From: Mycobacterium sp. SMC-4
Lineage (GTDB): Bacteria > Actinomycetota > Actinomycetes > Mycobacteriales > Mycobacteriaceae
Assembly: GCF_025263265.1 (NCBI RefSeq)
Contig: NZ_CP079869.1
Location: 1,674,001 to 1,738,000, forward strand
Length of the DNA stretch: 64,000 nt
Reading direction: 5' to 3'
Shown: one piece after another, positions 32,235 to 40,030 of the stretch
Position numbering within the stretch: the first letter of the stretch is position 1
How the letters are laid out: every line of letters starts with the position of its first letter
Notes under the pieces: model-generated
Database searches by the model: none
What the model was told of the DNA's origin: nothing
What the model saw: only the letters and a program-made list of their open reading frames with translations
Made by a program: the position numbers and the translations under genes

Positions 32235-32261
32235 GGGGTTCGAATCCCCTTAGCTCCACCA
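32235..32261 (+). other. attR: 3' fragment of a tRNA-Ala-like gene
   Basis: GGGGTTCGAATCCCC is a tRNA T-arm; it is followed by TTAGCTCCACCA, an acceptor 3' strand plus discriminator and CCA. The TAGCTCC strand fits a GGGGCTA 5' strand as in tRNA-Ala. No matching 5' acceptor, D-arm or anticodon arm lies upstream, so this is a partial copy left by prophage integration. The intact tRNA should lie at the left end, outside the window. tmRNA has a related alanyl acceptor and is the main alternative. Confidence 0.75.
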
Positions 32262-32267
32262 ATGTGA

Positions 32268-32307
32268 TGAGTCGCGTCATCGGTTACACCTGAGTCGCGT
32301 CATCGGT
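32268..32307. repeat. Two tandem 17-bp repeats beside attR
   Basis: TGAGTCGCGTCATCGGT occurs at 32268-32284 and 32291-32307 (period 23), followed by GACAG. The run CATCGGTGACAG resembles CATTGGTGACAC at the left end of the IS at 0.6 kb. It may therefore be an old IS481-type end, or a host element. Confidence 0.5.
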
Positions 32308-32316
32308 GACAGATTG

Positions 32317-32340
32317 CCCCGGCCATCGGCCGGGGTTTTT
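32317..32340. terminator. Rho-independent terminator after the tRNA site / TetR gene
   Basis: CCCCGGCC (32317-32324) pairs with GGCCGGGG (32328-32335) across ATC and is followed by TTTTT. On the plus strand it would end tRNA transcription at an empty attB. It lies 22 nt beyond the TetR stop on the minus strand and may serve both. Confidence 0.85.
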
Positions 32341-32361
32341 CTGTTGGTTGCGCCAGTCTGC

Positions 32362-33081
32362 TCAACCGGTTGACATCGTGAGATGGAGGCGATCGACGAT
32401 GCGTAGCGCTTGAGCAGGGTCGCCCCCGTCGAAGACTGCGGCGTGTATTCCGCGCATGGCCCCGGTGAGTGCGTGAGCTGCTTGCGGGACATTGGTGTCA
32501 GGGTCGATTGCCGAGGATGCGGCACACCTCGCCAGGATGTGCTCGACGGCCTGCTCGAAGGTGTCGTGCCAACGCTGCGAAAAGCAGTCCGAGCGCGGAA
32601 CTCCGAGGTCGCGGAAGAGGACGTGCGCCGCCGGTGTGGCGTAGATGGCTTCGGCGGACAGGCGCAAGAAGGTGCTCAACTGCAGTAGCGGCTCGTCCGG
32701 CCACTGAGCTTCTTGGTACTGGTGGCGCATGGCCTCGACGAGGACCACGGCAGCGTTGTCGATTGCTGCGCGGAAGAGTTCGCGCTTGCTGTCGAAGTGA
32801 TGGAATGCGGTTCGCAGCGCGACACCGGAGTGCCGGGCAACTTCTTCGACGGTGATCTGGCTGTAGTCGTGATCGCGCAGCAGTGCCTGTGTGGCACTTA
32901 TCAGACGAAGATCGGTGGGGGCGGAATCGGTGCGATGGGAGGTCGCATCGTTGACCCATCGGTGCACGGTGGACGGATGCACACCGACTTCTTCCGCCAC
33001 GGTCGATGCACGTTGTCCACTGAGTACTCGCTCGACCACCGCCTGCCGCTCCAGGGCATCGCGACGCGACCTGCCAGCCAT
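32362..33081 (-). CDS. TetR-family regulator with an extra N-terminal HTH
   Basis: 239 residues. Residues about 5-46 form a separate helix-turn-helix (ERQAVVERVLSGQRASTVAEE, VGVHPSTVHRW) like those of recombinases/transposases. A normal TetR DNA-binding domain follows at about 58-105 (ATQALLRDHDYSQITVEEVARHSGVALRTAFHHFDSK shape), then an all-helical ligand domain. It diverges from the SDR gene at 33207; the 125-nt gap holds ATTGCA/TGCAAT inverted repeats. It most likely represses the SDR/NmrA pair and itself. Confidence 0.8.
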   Translation of the reverse strand: MAGRSRRDALERQAVVERVLSGQRASTVAEEVGVHPSTVHRWVNDATSHRTDSAPTDLRLISATQALLRDHDYSQITVEEVARHSGVALRTAFHHFDSKRELFRAAIDNAAVVLVEAMRHQYQEAQWPDEPLLQLSTFLRLSAEAIYATPAAHVLFRDLGVPRSDCFSQRWHDTFEQAVEHILARCAASSAIDPDTNVPQAAHALTGAMRGIHAAVFDGGDPAQALRIVDRLHLTMSTG

Positions 33082-33114
33082 TCGACGATCGTACGAGTAC
33101 CCAATGTTGCGTCA

Positions 33115-33133
33115 ATTGCACTTGAGATGCAAT
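33115..33133. promoter_or_regulatory. Candidate TetR operator
   Basis: ATTGCA (33115-33120) and TGCAAT (33128-33133) form a perfect inverted repeat with a 7-nt spacer. AATG (33103) and CATT (33139) add a looser outer symmetry. It lies between the divergent TetR and SDR genes. Confidence 0.5.
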
Positions 33134-33206
33134 AGTCGCATTACGTAGGCGGCATCGCGTTCTCGCAACCCGCCCTCGGGCAGATGACACGGAACGGAGG
33201 CGCATC

Positions 33207-34001
33207 GTGGGCAACGACTACCGGTCGGCGCGCGCGCTGGTGACGGGTGCCAGCTCGGGAATCGGAGAGGCCTTCGCGAAGGCGCTTGCCGCGCGTGGCT
33301 GTGATCTGGTGCTGGTGGCCCGCCGCCAGGATCGGCTCGATCTGCTCTCCCAGGAGCTCGAGGCTCGACATGGGATCTCCTGCACACCGGTGGCATTCGA
33401 TCTTTCCGTTCCGCACCCAGGAACCAGGTTGCGAGCGCTGGTCGAGGGCGACGTGGACATCCTGATCAACAGCGCCGGGTTTGCCATCCAAGGTCCCTTC
33501 ATAGAGGGCGACGCGGAAGACTACGCCCGAGTCCTTGCGGTCGACGTCGGAGCGGTCGTCGACCTCTGCCATGCGTTTCTGCCGGAGATGGTCCGGCGAC
33601 GTCGTGGCGCGATTGTGAACGTTTCCAGCACGACTGCGTATCAACCTGTGCCGACCCTGGCCGTTTACGCTGCGGCCAAGGCCTTCGTGCTCAGCTTCAG
33701 TCAATCCCTTTGGTACGAAGCGCGACAACGCGGCGTCACAGTGTTCTCCTTCGCGCCGGGACCCACCCACACTGAATTCTTCGACGTGATCGGCGAAACC
33801 GCCACCGCCGTCGGCCGCATGCAGTCGGCTGATCAGGTCGCGGCGGCTGGCTTGCGGGCGCTTGACCGCCGCTGGACACCGCCCTCTGCGGTCTCGGGGG
33901 TCAGCAATTCGATCGCCGCGGCTCTGGCACGGCTGATCCCACGGCGTGTGCTGATGCCGGCGCTCGCGCGGTCGCTGCGGCCGGTGAAGGCCAGAAAATG
34001 A
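33207..34001 (+). CDS. Short-chain dehydrogenase/reductase
   Basis: 264 residues, GTG start with ACGGAGG upstream. A Rossmann fold with TGASSGIG (cofactor), NSAG, active Ser in NVSSTTAYQ and YxxxK in YAAAKAF. ARRQDR after strand 2 suggests NADP preference. It probably oxidises or reduces a hydroxyl/keto group on a lipid-like substrate. It is followed by an NmrA-type gene and controlled presumably by the divergent TetR. Substrate unknown. Confidence 0.85.
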   Translation: MGNDYRSARALVTGASSGIGEAFAKALAARGCDLVLVARRQDRLDLLSQELEARHGISCTPVAFDLSVPHPGTRLRALVEGDVDILINSAGFAIQGPFIEGDAEDYARVLAVDVGAVVDLCHAFLPEMVRRRRGAIVNVSSTTAYQPVPTLAVYAAAKAFVLSFSQSLWYEARQRGVTVFSFAPGPTHTEFFDVIGETATAVGRMQSADQVAAAGLRALDRRWTPPSAVSGVSNSIAAALARLIPRRVLMPALARSLRPVKARK

Positions 34002-34083
34002 CCATCCACTCTTGGCCCGCATTGGGCCCCAACAAATCTCGTTCACGATAAATCCACTCGAAACCCGACGGCAGGAGCACACC

Positions 34084-35064
34084 ATGATCTTGGTTACCAG
34101 CGCAGCAGGTGGTGTCGGACGTCCCCTGGTGCGACAGCTCGTCGCCACCGGGCAGGGTGTGCGCGCATTCGTCAAGAACGAAGACCAGGCCCGACGATCG
34201 CGAACAGACGGTGCAGCCGAGATCGTGATCGGTGACCTGAGGCAGCCCGGAGATCTGGAGAACGCGCTGCGCGGAGTCCGTCAGATCTACCATGCGGCCC
34301 CGACGCAGCTCGTCGACGAACTCCCTGTGGCCGAACGACTGATCGCGGCAGCGAAGTCCGAACAGCTCGATCAGGTCGTGTTCCACTCAGTCATCCACCC
34401 CGACATCGCCGAACTTCCGCATCATCGGCAAAAGCTCATGGTCGAGGGCATCCTGCGTGACTCAGGTCTGCCCGTGACCGTGCTTCGCCCCTCGCACTAC
34501 ATGCAGAACGTACTGGACTTCTGGGACTTCTTCGGTTCGGGACTGCTTCCGTACCCCACCTCGCCACAGAGTCGAATGGGCGTCGTCGACGTGGAGGATA
34601 TCGCGGCCGCGGCGGCCAACGTGTTGATCACCCCGGGCGGACACATCGGCAAGACCTATGACCTCTCGACGGTGGAACTCACCCGTCACGACATGGCGCG
34701 AATCTGGAGCCGAGTGCTCGGCCACTCCATGGTCGCCGTCCGAATTCCGCCGCAGGCACTGAAGAACCCGCTGGTGGCCGTGGGACCGTTCGGGTCTGCC
34801 ATCGCCCAGTCGTTGCTGTCAACCAGGATGCGTTCCCTTCCCCACATCGTTCGAGGGCTGCGCGCGGCACCGAACGCTCGAGGGTTTCGAACGTGGTCGG
34901 CAGAAGCCCAGGACACTTACGTGCAGATGATGACCTACTACGACGTGCACGGACTTCCTGCCGGGAATCTCGATGATCTCCCGAAGGTGTTGTCGCGGCA
35001 GCCCACTGATTACGAGCAGTTCGCTCGCCGTACCGCTGCGGCGCGCGGGGTCGGCACACCGTGA
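34084..35064 (+). CDS. NmrA-like NAD(P)-binding protein
   Basis: 326 residues from the ATG at 34084 with AGGAG upstream. The N-terminus ILVTSAAGGVGRPLV is an atypical-SDR glycine motif (usually TGATGxxG). FVKNEDQARRS follows strand 2, and VFHSVIHPD and LRPSHYMQNVL are typical of NmrA/HSCARG relatives that bind NADP without a classical YxxxK. A quinone reductase or redox-sensor role is possible. It follows the SDR gene by 82 nt, probably in one transcript. Confidence 0.8.
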   Translation: MILVTSAAGGVGRPLVRQLVATGQGVRAFVKNEDQARRSRTDGAAEIVIGDLRQPGDLENALRGVRQIYHAAPTQLVDELPVAERLIAAAKSEQLDQVVFHSVIHPDIAELPHHRQKLMVEGILRDSGLPVTVLRPSHYMQNVLDFWDFFGSGLLPYPTSPQSRMGVVDVEDIAAAAANVLITPGGHIGKTYDLSTVELTRHDMARIWSRVLGHSMVAVRIPPQALKNPLVAVGPFGSAIAQSLLSTRMRSLPHIVRGLRAAPNARGFRTWSAEAQDTYVQMMTYYDVHGLPAGNLDDLPKVLSRQPTDYEQFARRTAAARGVGTP

Positions 35065-35110
35065 CTCGGATCGGAACCGACAGCCCCAATCCAGGTCGAG
35101 AGCGGCGCCC

Positions 35111-36037
35111 TCAGCTCGCCGAGTCCTGCACGGTCGGGCTCTCGCCGGCGCTGAGTTGGTCGATCTCATTCAAGAGGGGCTGTGCTAAAGAACGGATTTC
35201 GTCCATCGTCATCGTCCGCAGCGGATGGATCCCGAGGATGAGCCGCACATGGCCGCTTCGGTCCAACACGGGGGCGGAGATGGTGGCCACTGGGTGAGCG
35301 CCCGGAGCGCTGTCGTCGGGTAGCAAGTTCGCCGAAAGGAACTCGACCCGCAGTTGGTCGATGACCGAGCGCACATGGCGCGGAACCTTCTCGCCGGCCA
35401 AGACCCCGATGGCCTGAGCCGCCTGGGCAAGCGCCGGAGTCATCCAGTCGACGTCGAATCCGCGCTCCCTGGTCTGGGCTAGCACAGCGCGCAGGCGGTC
35501 GGCCAAGGCCTCATCTGCAGCCGCGCCGCGCTGTACCCACGACTCCTGCTCGCCTGGCGCATCCCACGCAGCACAGGCGATCCCAAAAGGTGGTGCGTAG
35601 GGAATGCGCTGGTCGGGCAGGGCGGGACCAGCCATGCCATCGGGGTTCTCGAAAGCGGTGATGACCAGGTCGTCTCCGCTGCGTTCGACCACCGAGGCCG
35701 GTGTCCCGGTGGTGCGCGCGAGACGCGCGATGGCACCTCGGGCGAGGGCGGCAAACGGGCGCGTGGCCTCGAATCTTTGCGCGATCTGGGCCAGCGTGAG
35801 TCCTGGTGCGAACCTCTTGGAAACAGGATCCCGTGTCACCCAGCCGCGGTCGCTCAGCGTCTTGAGGATCGAGTGCGCGGTCGATTGCGACAACCCGAGC
35901 TCACGGACGACGTCGGAGAACCTCAGCCCGGGGCTGCCCGATTCGCTGAGGAGCTCCACGACGTCGAGGACCCGCCCCGCTGGGGCGGAACCGGCTCCGC
36001 GCACCTTGACTACCTCGGATTCGCCTTCTACGGTCAA
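35111..36037 (-). CDS. IclR-family transcriptional regulator
   Basis: 308 residues from a TTG start (weak ribosome-binding site; a GTG about 11 codons in is possible). The N-terminal winged HTH shows GRVLDVVELLSES and VVRELGLSQSTAHSILKTLSDRGWV. The C-terminal IclR effector domain follows (FAALARGAIARLARTTG, ... LGIHPLRTMTMDEI). It diverges from the alcohol-dehydrogenase gene at 36102 and probably controls the downstream catabolic run in response to an aromatic or related metabolite. Confidence 0.85.
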   Translation of the reverse strand: MTVEGESEVVKVRGAGSAPAGRVLDVVELLSESGSPGLRFSDVVRELGLSQSTAHSILKTLSDRGWVTRDPVSKRFAPGLTLAQIAQRFEATRPFAALARGAIARLARTTGTPASVVERSGDDLVITAFENPDGMAGPALPDQRIPYAPPFGIACAAWDAPGEQESWVQRGAAADEALADRLRAVLAQTRERGFDVDWMTPALAQAAQAIGVLAGEKVPRHVRSVIDQLRVEFLSANLLPDDSAPGAHPVATISAPVLDRSGHVRLILGIHPLRTMTMDEIRSLAQPLLNEIDQLSAGESPTVQDSAS

Positions 36038-36101
36038 TGCAACTATTAGAGAAAACTTTCTCGAATAGTCGAGAATAAGTCAAACCGCAAAGGGGCGGCA
36101 G

Positions 36102-37151
36102 TTGCGTGCAGTCGTGTTGCGGGGCGGCGAGCTGACGGTGCGCGAGACCGCCGATCCAATTCCCGGGCAGGGTGATCTGCTGCTGAAGACGCTCAGCACT
36201 GCAATCTGCGCGTCCGACGTCCACTACATGGACCATCCTGATCTCGCGATCAACGATCCGACCGGCCGGTCGCTCTATGACCCTGACCGTGACATCGTCA
36301 TGGGGCACGAGTTCGTGGGCGAGGTCATCGGCCATGGATCGGGATGCAGCGACGCGTTCCCGATCGGCACCCGGGTGACATCGATGCCAATCCGACTGGT
36401 CGACGGCGGCGCGGGCGGCCTTCGCATCATCGGTCAGCATCCCGAAGCCCAGGGCAGCTTCGGTGAACTGCTCGTCGTGCCCGAGGCGACCGCGAAGGCC
36501 GTCGACGGTGCGGTGCCCAACGACGCGATTGCCGTTGTCGATGCTTTCGCGGTGGGCGAGTTCTACGTGCGTTCGTCGAACGTGCAGCCCGGCGAGATCC
36601 CGATCGTTATCGGTGCTGGTGCCGTCGGGCTGTCGGCGGTCGCCGCACTGAGCGCGCGCGGAATCGATCCGATCATCGTGTCAGACTTCCACGCAGAACG
36701 CCGCGACCTGGCCCAATCCGGTTTCGGCGCACACATCCTCGTCGACCCTGCGCAGCAGTCGGTGTTCGACGTCTTCCGCCAGGTGCGCGCCGAACGGCAT
36801 CTGGCTGGTTGTGCGGTGGTCTTCGAATGTGTGGGCGCCTCGGGTCTCATCGACAAGATTGTCGGGGAGGCAGAGTTCTGCTCGCGGGTCTATTGCGCGG
36901 GCGGGTGGTACACCGGCGACACTTTGAGCATCACCGAGGCCACCCGCAACGGCTTGACGATGCAGTTCGGCGGAGGTCCGATGCCTCAGGACTGGTACGG
37001 CGTACTCGATGCCGTCGTGGCGGGGACACTCGACCCGCTGCCCAGCGTCGGGAGGATCATCGGCCTCGACGAGGTACCCGAGGCGCTGGACCAGGCTCGC
37101 CGATCAGAGGGCCCGCCCCGGATCGTGATTCATCCGAACGGGGACCTTTGA
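36102..37151 (+). CDS. Zinc-type medium-chain alcohol dehydrogenase
   Basis: 349 residues, TTG start with AGGGGCGG upstream. Catalytic zinc ligands are likely Cys in STAICASDVHYMD and His/Glu in IVMGHEFVGEV. The Rossmann domain has VIGAGAVGLSAVAAL, and ASDF/SDFHAERR follows strand 2. The four-Cys structural zinc loop of classic ADHs is absent. It is the first gene of the run facing the IclR regulator. The stop overlaps the SnoaL gene (TGATG). Substrate unknown. Confidence 0.85.
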   Translation: MRAVVLRGGELTVRETADPIPGQGDLLLKTLSTAICASDVHYMDHPDLAINDPTGRSLYDPDRDIVMGHEFVGEVIGHGSGCSDAFPIGTRVTSMPIRLVDGGAGGLRIIGQHPEAQGSFGELLVVPEATAKAVDGAVPNDAIAVVDAFAVGEFYVRSSNVQPGEIPIVIGAGAVGLSAVAALSARGIDPIIVSDFHAERRDLAQSGFGAHILVDPAQQSVFDVFRQVRAERHLAGCAVVFECVGASGLIDKIVGEAEFCSRVYCAGGWYTGDTLSITEATRNGLTMQFGGGPMPQDWYGVLDAVVAGTLDPLPSVGRIIGLDEVPEALDQARRSEGPPRIVIHPNGDL

Positions 37152-37552
37152 TGTCCGACCGTGATGAGATCTTCGACCTCACCATCCGCTATGCCACGGC
37201 GATCGACACCCGCCAATACAGTCTTCTCGCAACGGTGTTCACCGAGGACGCCGATATCGATTACGGGGTGATCGGGCATTGGACGTCGGCTGCGGAGGTC
37301 ATCGAGTTCATGGACGCAGCCCACGTCGGCGCGGAGCACACCATGCATCGGATGACCAATCAGGCCATCGACATCGCGGGGGACACCGCGACTGTCCGCA
37401 CATACGTGGACGCGCTGATCCTCTTCGCCGGCGGCGGAGCGAATGCCGTCGGCTACTACGACGATCACGTCGTGCGCACATCGCAAGGATGGCGCATCGC
37501 GCATCGGACCTACACCTCGGTCCGGATCGCAGAAATCAGAACTCATGGGTGA
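37151..37552 (+). CDS. SnoaL-like/nuclear transport factor 2-fold protein
   Basis: 133 residues from the ATG overlapping the dehydrogenase stop. It has IFDLTIRYATAIDTRQYSLLATVFTEDADIDY, MHRMTNQAIDIAGDTATVRTYVDAL and WRIAHRTYTSVR segments, which is the SnoaL_4 layout. Such proteins act as small isomerases, hydratases or dehydratases on polycyclic or aromatic substrates. Translational coupling suggests a shared pathway with the dehydrogenase. Confidence 0.8.
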   Translation: MSDRDEIFDLTIRYATAIDTRQYSLLATVFTEDADIDYGVIGHWTSAAEVIEFMDAAHVGAEHTMHRMTNQAIDIAGDTATVRTYVDALILFAGGGANAVGYYDDHVVRTSQGWRIAHRTYTSVRIAEIRTHG

Positions 37553-37646
37553 TGTCGCGCAGAAGTACGGGCGCAACGACGTGGTTCGGCTGATCATGCA
37601 GGCGAGCGCCGAAGTGATGGGTTCCGACGCACGGCAGAACGGATAG
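37545..37646 (+). CDS. Possible very small protein
   Basis: 33 residues (MGDVAQKYGRNDVVRLIMQA...) starting inside the end of the SnoaL gene and ending 5 nt before the LLM gene. It has no clear ribosome-binding site. It may be translated by coupling or be spurious. Confidence 0.25.
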   Translation: MGDVAQKYGRNDVVRLIMQASAEVMGSDARQNG

Positions 37647-37651
37647 AACCG

Positions 37652-38608
37652 GTGTTCACTCTTCGCTTCGACATGCGAGCGCCCTCGTGGGCAGCCCCGG
37701 CCACCGACTTGTACGCGGCCGCCGGCGATATGTCGGCGTGGGCCGAGGATCGCGGTTGTCTGGCTGTCGTGCTGTGTGAGCACCACTGTGCCGACGACGG
37801 TTACCTACCGTCGCCGCTGCTGCTCGGTGCGGCGATCGCCGCTCGTACCAGCCGGCTGATGCTCAACCTGACGATCTTGCTGCCCTTCTACGATCCGGCA
37901 CGACTGGCCGAGGACATGGCCGTGCTCGACCACATCAGTGCGGGCAGGGCCACCTACGTATTCGGAATCGGCTATCGACCCGAGGAATATGCCCACTTCG
38001 GTCTGTCCATGTCGCAACGAGGCCGGCTCGCCGATGAGAAGCTCGACGTGCTGCGCCGACTGTTGGCCGGCGAGGAGGTCGAATACGGCGGCAGGCACAT
38101 GAGGGTCACTCCGCGACCACGGTCGGCCCAGGGGCCCATGATGAGCTGGGGCGGGGCCAGCCTGGCTGCCGCCCGCCGCGCCGGCCGAAACGGGTTGGGG
38201 CTGCTGGCCAACGGCGGAGTTCCAGGAATGCGGGAAGCCTATGAGACAGCCTGCCGCGACAACGGGTTCGAGCCCGGCTTCGTGCTGATCCCGGACCGAG
38301 ATGCAGCGACGAACTGCTTCGTCGCCGACGATGTCGACGCCGCCTGGGACGAGATCGGCAAGTATCTGCTGCACGATGCGATGGCCTACTCGGAATGGAA
38401 TCCCGATAACACCGTGTCGGCAAACATCACCACCGCCACATCGGTTGACGAATTGCGTCAGACGTCGACATCGCACGTCATCCTGTCGGTCGAGGAGGCG
38501 CGGCAGCGCCTCGGCGCTGGCGAGGTATTCAACATCGCTCCGCTGTGTGGCGGGATACCGCCCGACGTCGCCTGGCCGTACCTGAAGCGATTCGTCGAGC
38601 TGCACTAG
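37652..38608 (+). CDS. LLM-class flavin/F420-dependent oxidoreductase
   Basis: 318 residues, GTG start. A luciferase-like TIM barrel: GCLAVVLCEHH, TSRLMLNLTILLPFYDPARLAEDMAVLDHISAGR and GIGYRPEEYAHFG are hallmark segments (bulge region and cofactor pocket). It would use FMN or F420 for monooxygenation or hydride transfer in the same catabolic run. The C-terminus matches the family length. Substrate not predictable. Confidence 0.85.
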   Translation: MFTLRFDMRAPSWAAPATDLYAAAGDMSAWAEDRGCLAVVLCEHHCADDGYLPSPLLLGAAIAARTSRLMLNLTILLPFYDPARLAEDMAVLDHISAGRATYVFGIGYRPEEYAHFGLSMSQRGRLADEKLDVLRRLLAGEEVEYGGRHMRVTPRPRSAQGPMMSWGGASLAAARRAGRNGLGLLANGGVPGMREAYETACRDNGFEPGFVLIPDRDAATNCFVADDVDAAWDEIGKYLLHDAMAYSEWNPDNTVSANITTATSVDELRQTSTSHVILSVEEARQRLGAGEVFNIAPLCGGIPPDVAWPYLKRFVELH

Positions 38609-38624
38609 TGGAAAGGAATGTGAG

Positions 38625-38903
38625 ATGACCGAGGGCCGGGTGGCCCTACACGAAAAGATCGTCTACGAAAAGTGGGAAGGGTATGCGAATCCGATCGAGC
38701 GGGGCCGCCACGTGAACTTCGGCGACCAGTTCACCTTCGATCTGGTCCCGGAGTACGACGTCGACGTCGCCGGCCTGGAACGCGTCACGATGCGTGCTGT
38801 TGATGTCGGGGTGGGCAGTCACCCGTTTCAAGCCTGGAAGGAGGACGAATGGCCAATCAGCAGTCTCGGAAGTATCGGGTGGTTCACGTGGGCACCGGGT
38901 TGA
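38625..38903 (+). CDS. Small protein, unknown function
   Basis: 92 residues with a good GGAAAGGA ribosome-binding site 16 nt after the LLM gene. It contains HEKIVYEKWEGYANPIERGRHV and FDLVPEYDVDVAGLE. The last 55 nt overlap the DapB-like gene, so the C-terminus is in a shadowed region. No family recognised. It might be a small partner of the oxidoreductases. Confidence 0.5.
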   Translation: MTEGRVALHEKIVYEKWEGYANPIERGRHVNFGDQFTFDLVPEYDVDVAGLERVTMRAVDVGVGSHPFQAWKEDEWPISSLGSIGWFTWAPG

Positions 38904-39955
38904 CCGGCAACGAGGCGCTGCGGGCGATCATCGATGACCCCGCGCTGGAACTCGTGGGAGTCAAAGTGTCGACGGCTCAGAAGGTCGGCGTGGACGCTGG
39001 ACAACTCTGCGGTGCTTCGGAAGTCGGTGTCCGAGCGACCGATGATTTCGACGCCGTGCTGGCTCTCGCGCCAGACTGTGTCGCATATTGCGCCACAGCG
39101 GTTCGGCGCGAGAACGACGCTATCGCCGACATCGTCAGGTACCTGGAGTCGGGAATCAACGTCGTCACGATCGCCACGATCCCGATGGTCTACCCGCCGG
39201 CCGCGCCACCGGAGTGGCGCGCTGCGATCGAAGCGGCTGCGAGGAAGGGAAATTCAACCTTCTACGCCACCGGCGCTGAACCGGGGTTCATCAGTCTCAA
39301 CATCCCGACCGCCTTGCTCACCGGGGCCGGAACCGTCGACCGCTACCGCATGGACGAGTACGCGATCGATCTGGACAAGGCTTACCCCATCTGGGAAGTA
39401 CTGCACGAATCCATGGGCTTCGGAAAGCCTGACGGCCACGTACCCGCACGGATCGCCTCGGGCAAGGTCAACCATGACTGGGAGACCGTGGTGCGCTACC
39501 TCGCCGACATCCTGGGTCTGGAACTCGACAGCATCGAGCTCGACTGGGAGACGCTGCTCGCACCCACGGATCTGCAGACCGCCCTCGGCGTCATTGCCGA
39601 AGGCACGATCTGTGCACACCGCTGGCAGCTTGCCGGCGTCGTCGATGGCCAGCCAAGGGTCGCGGTCCAGTACTTCGCCACGGTGAGCGCCACACCCTGG
39701 CCGGACCGGTGGCCCCGGCCCTCGCGAGCGGACCAAGGCGGCATGGTCATCCGCGTCGAGGGGCAGCCCAGTATGTGCCTGGAGCTGTACTTCGAGCAGT
39801 CACCCACAGATCGGGTCAATCCCGGCGTGGCGGTGACGGCGCTGGCTGCGGTCAACGCGATACCAGAAGTCGTCGACGCAGGATCTGGCGTGCTCGCCCA
39901 GCCATTGGCCGGGCCGGCAATCGTGAGCAGGCAGTCGCGAACGACTCGTCGATAG
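38849..39955 (+). CDS. Dihydrodipicolinate-reductase-like NAD(P)-binding protein
   Basis: 368 residues, strong AAGGAGG site. N-terminal Rossmann fold (YRVVHVGTGLTGNEALRAI, ELVGVKVST), then CVAYCATAVRRENDAIADIVRYLESGINVVTIA, as in mycobacterial DapB-like proteins that are paralogous to the lysine-pathway enzyme. The middle has ATGAEPGFI and the C-terminus LELYFEQSPTDRVNPGVAVTALAAVNAIP. It probably acts on a side-chain or ketone in the local pathway rather than in lysine synthesis. Confidence 0.8.
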   Translation: MANQQSRKYRVVHVGTGLTGNEALRAIIDDPALELVGVKVSTAQKVGVDAGQLCGASEVGVRATDDFDAVLALAPDCVAYCATAVRRENDAIADIVRYLESGINVVTIATIPMVYPPAAPPEWRAAIEAAARKGNSTFYATGAEPGFISLNIPTALLTGAGTVDRYRMDEYAIDLDKAYPIWEVLHESMGFGKPDGHVPARIASGKVNHDWETVVRYLADILGLELDSIELDWETLLAPTDLQTALGVIAEGTICAHRWQLAGVVDGQPRVAVQYFATVSATPWPDRWPRPSRADQGGMVIRVEGQPSMCLELYFEQSPTDRVNPGVAVTALAAVNAIPEVVDAGSGVLAQPLAGPAIVSRQSRTTRR

Positions 39956-40030
39956 CGCAGCCCAACTCTGCTGAGCGTATGCACAGCAATCCGGGGACGT
40001 TGCCGTCGTCCGCGGTGTAGCTTGCGCTGC

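Noticed and set aside
32160..32261. A complete tRNA at the prophage right end
   Set aside because: Only the T-arm and 3' acceptor are present; no complementary 5' acceptor strand, D-arm or anticodon arm could be found upstream.
32235..32261. tmRNA (ssrA) as the integration site
   Set aside because: tmRNA ends CAGCTCCACCA as I remember it; TTAGCTCCACCA fits tRNA-Ala better. Kept only as an alternative.
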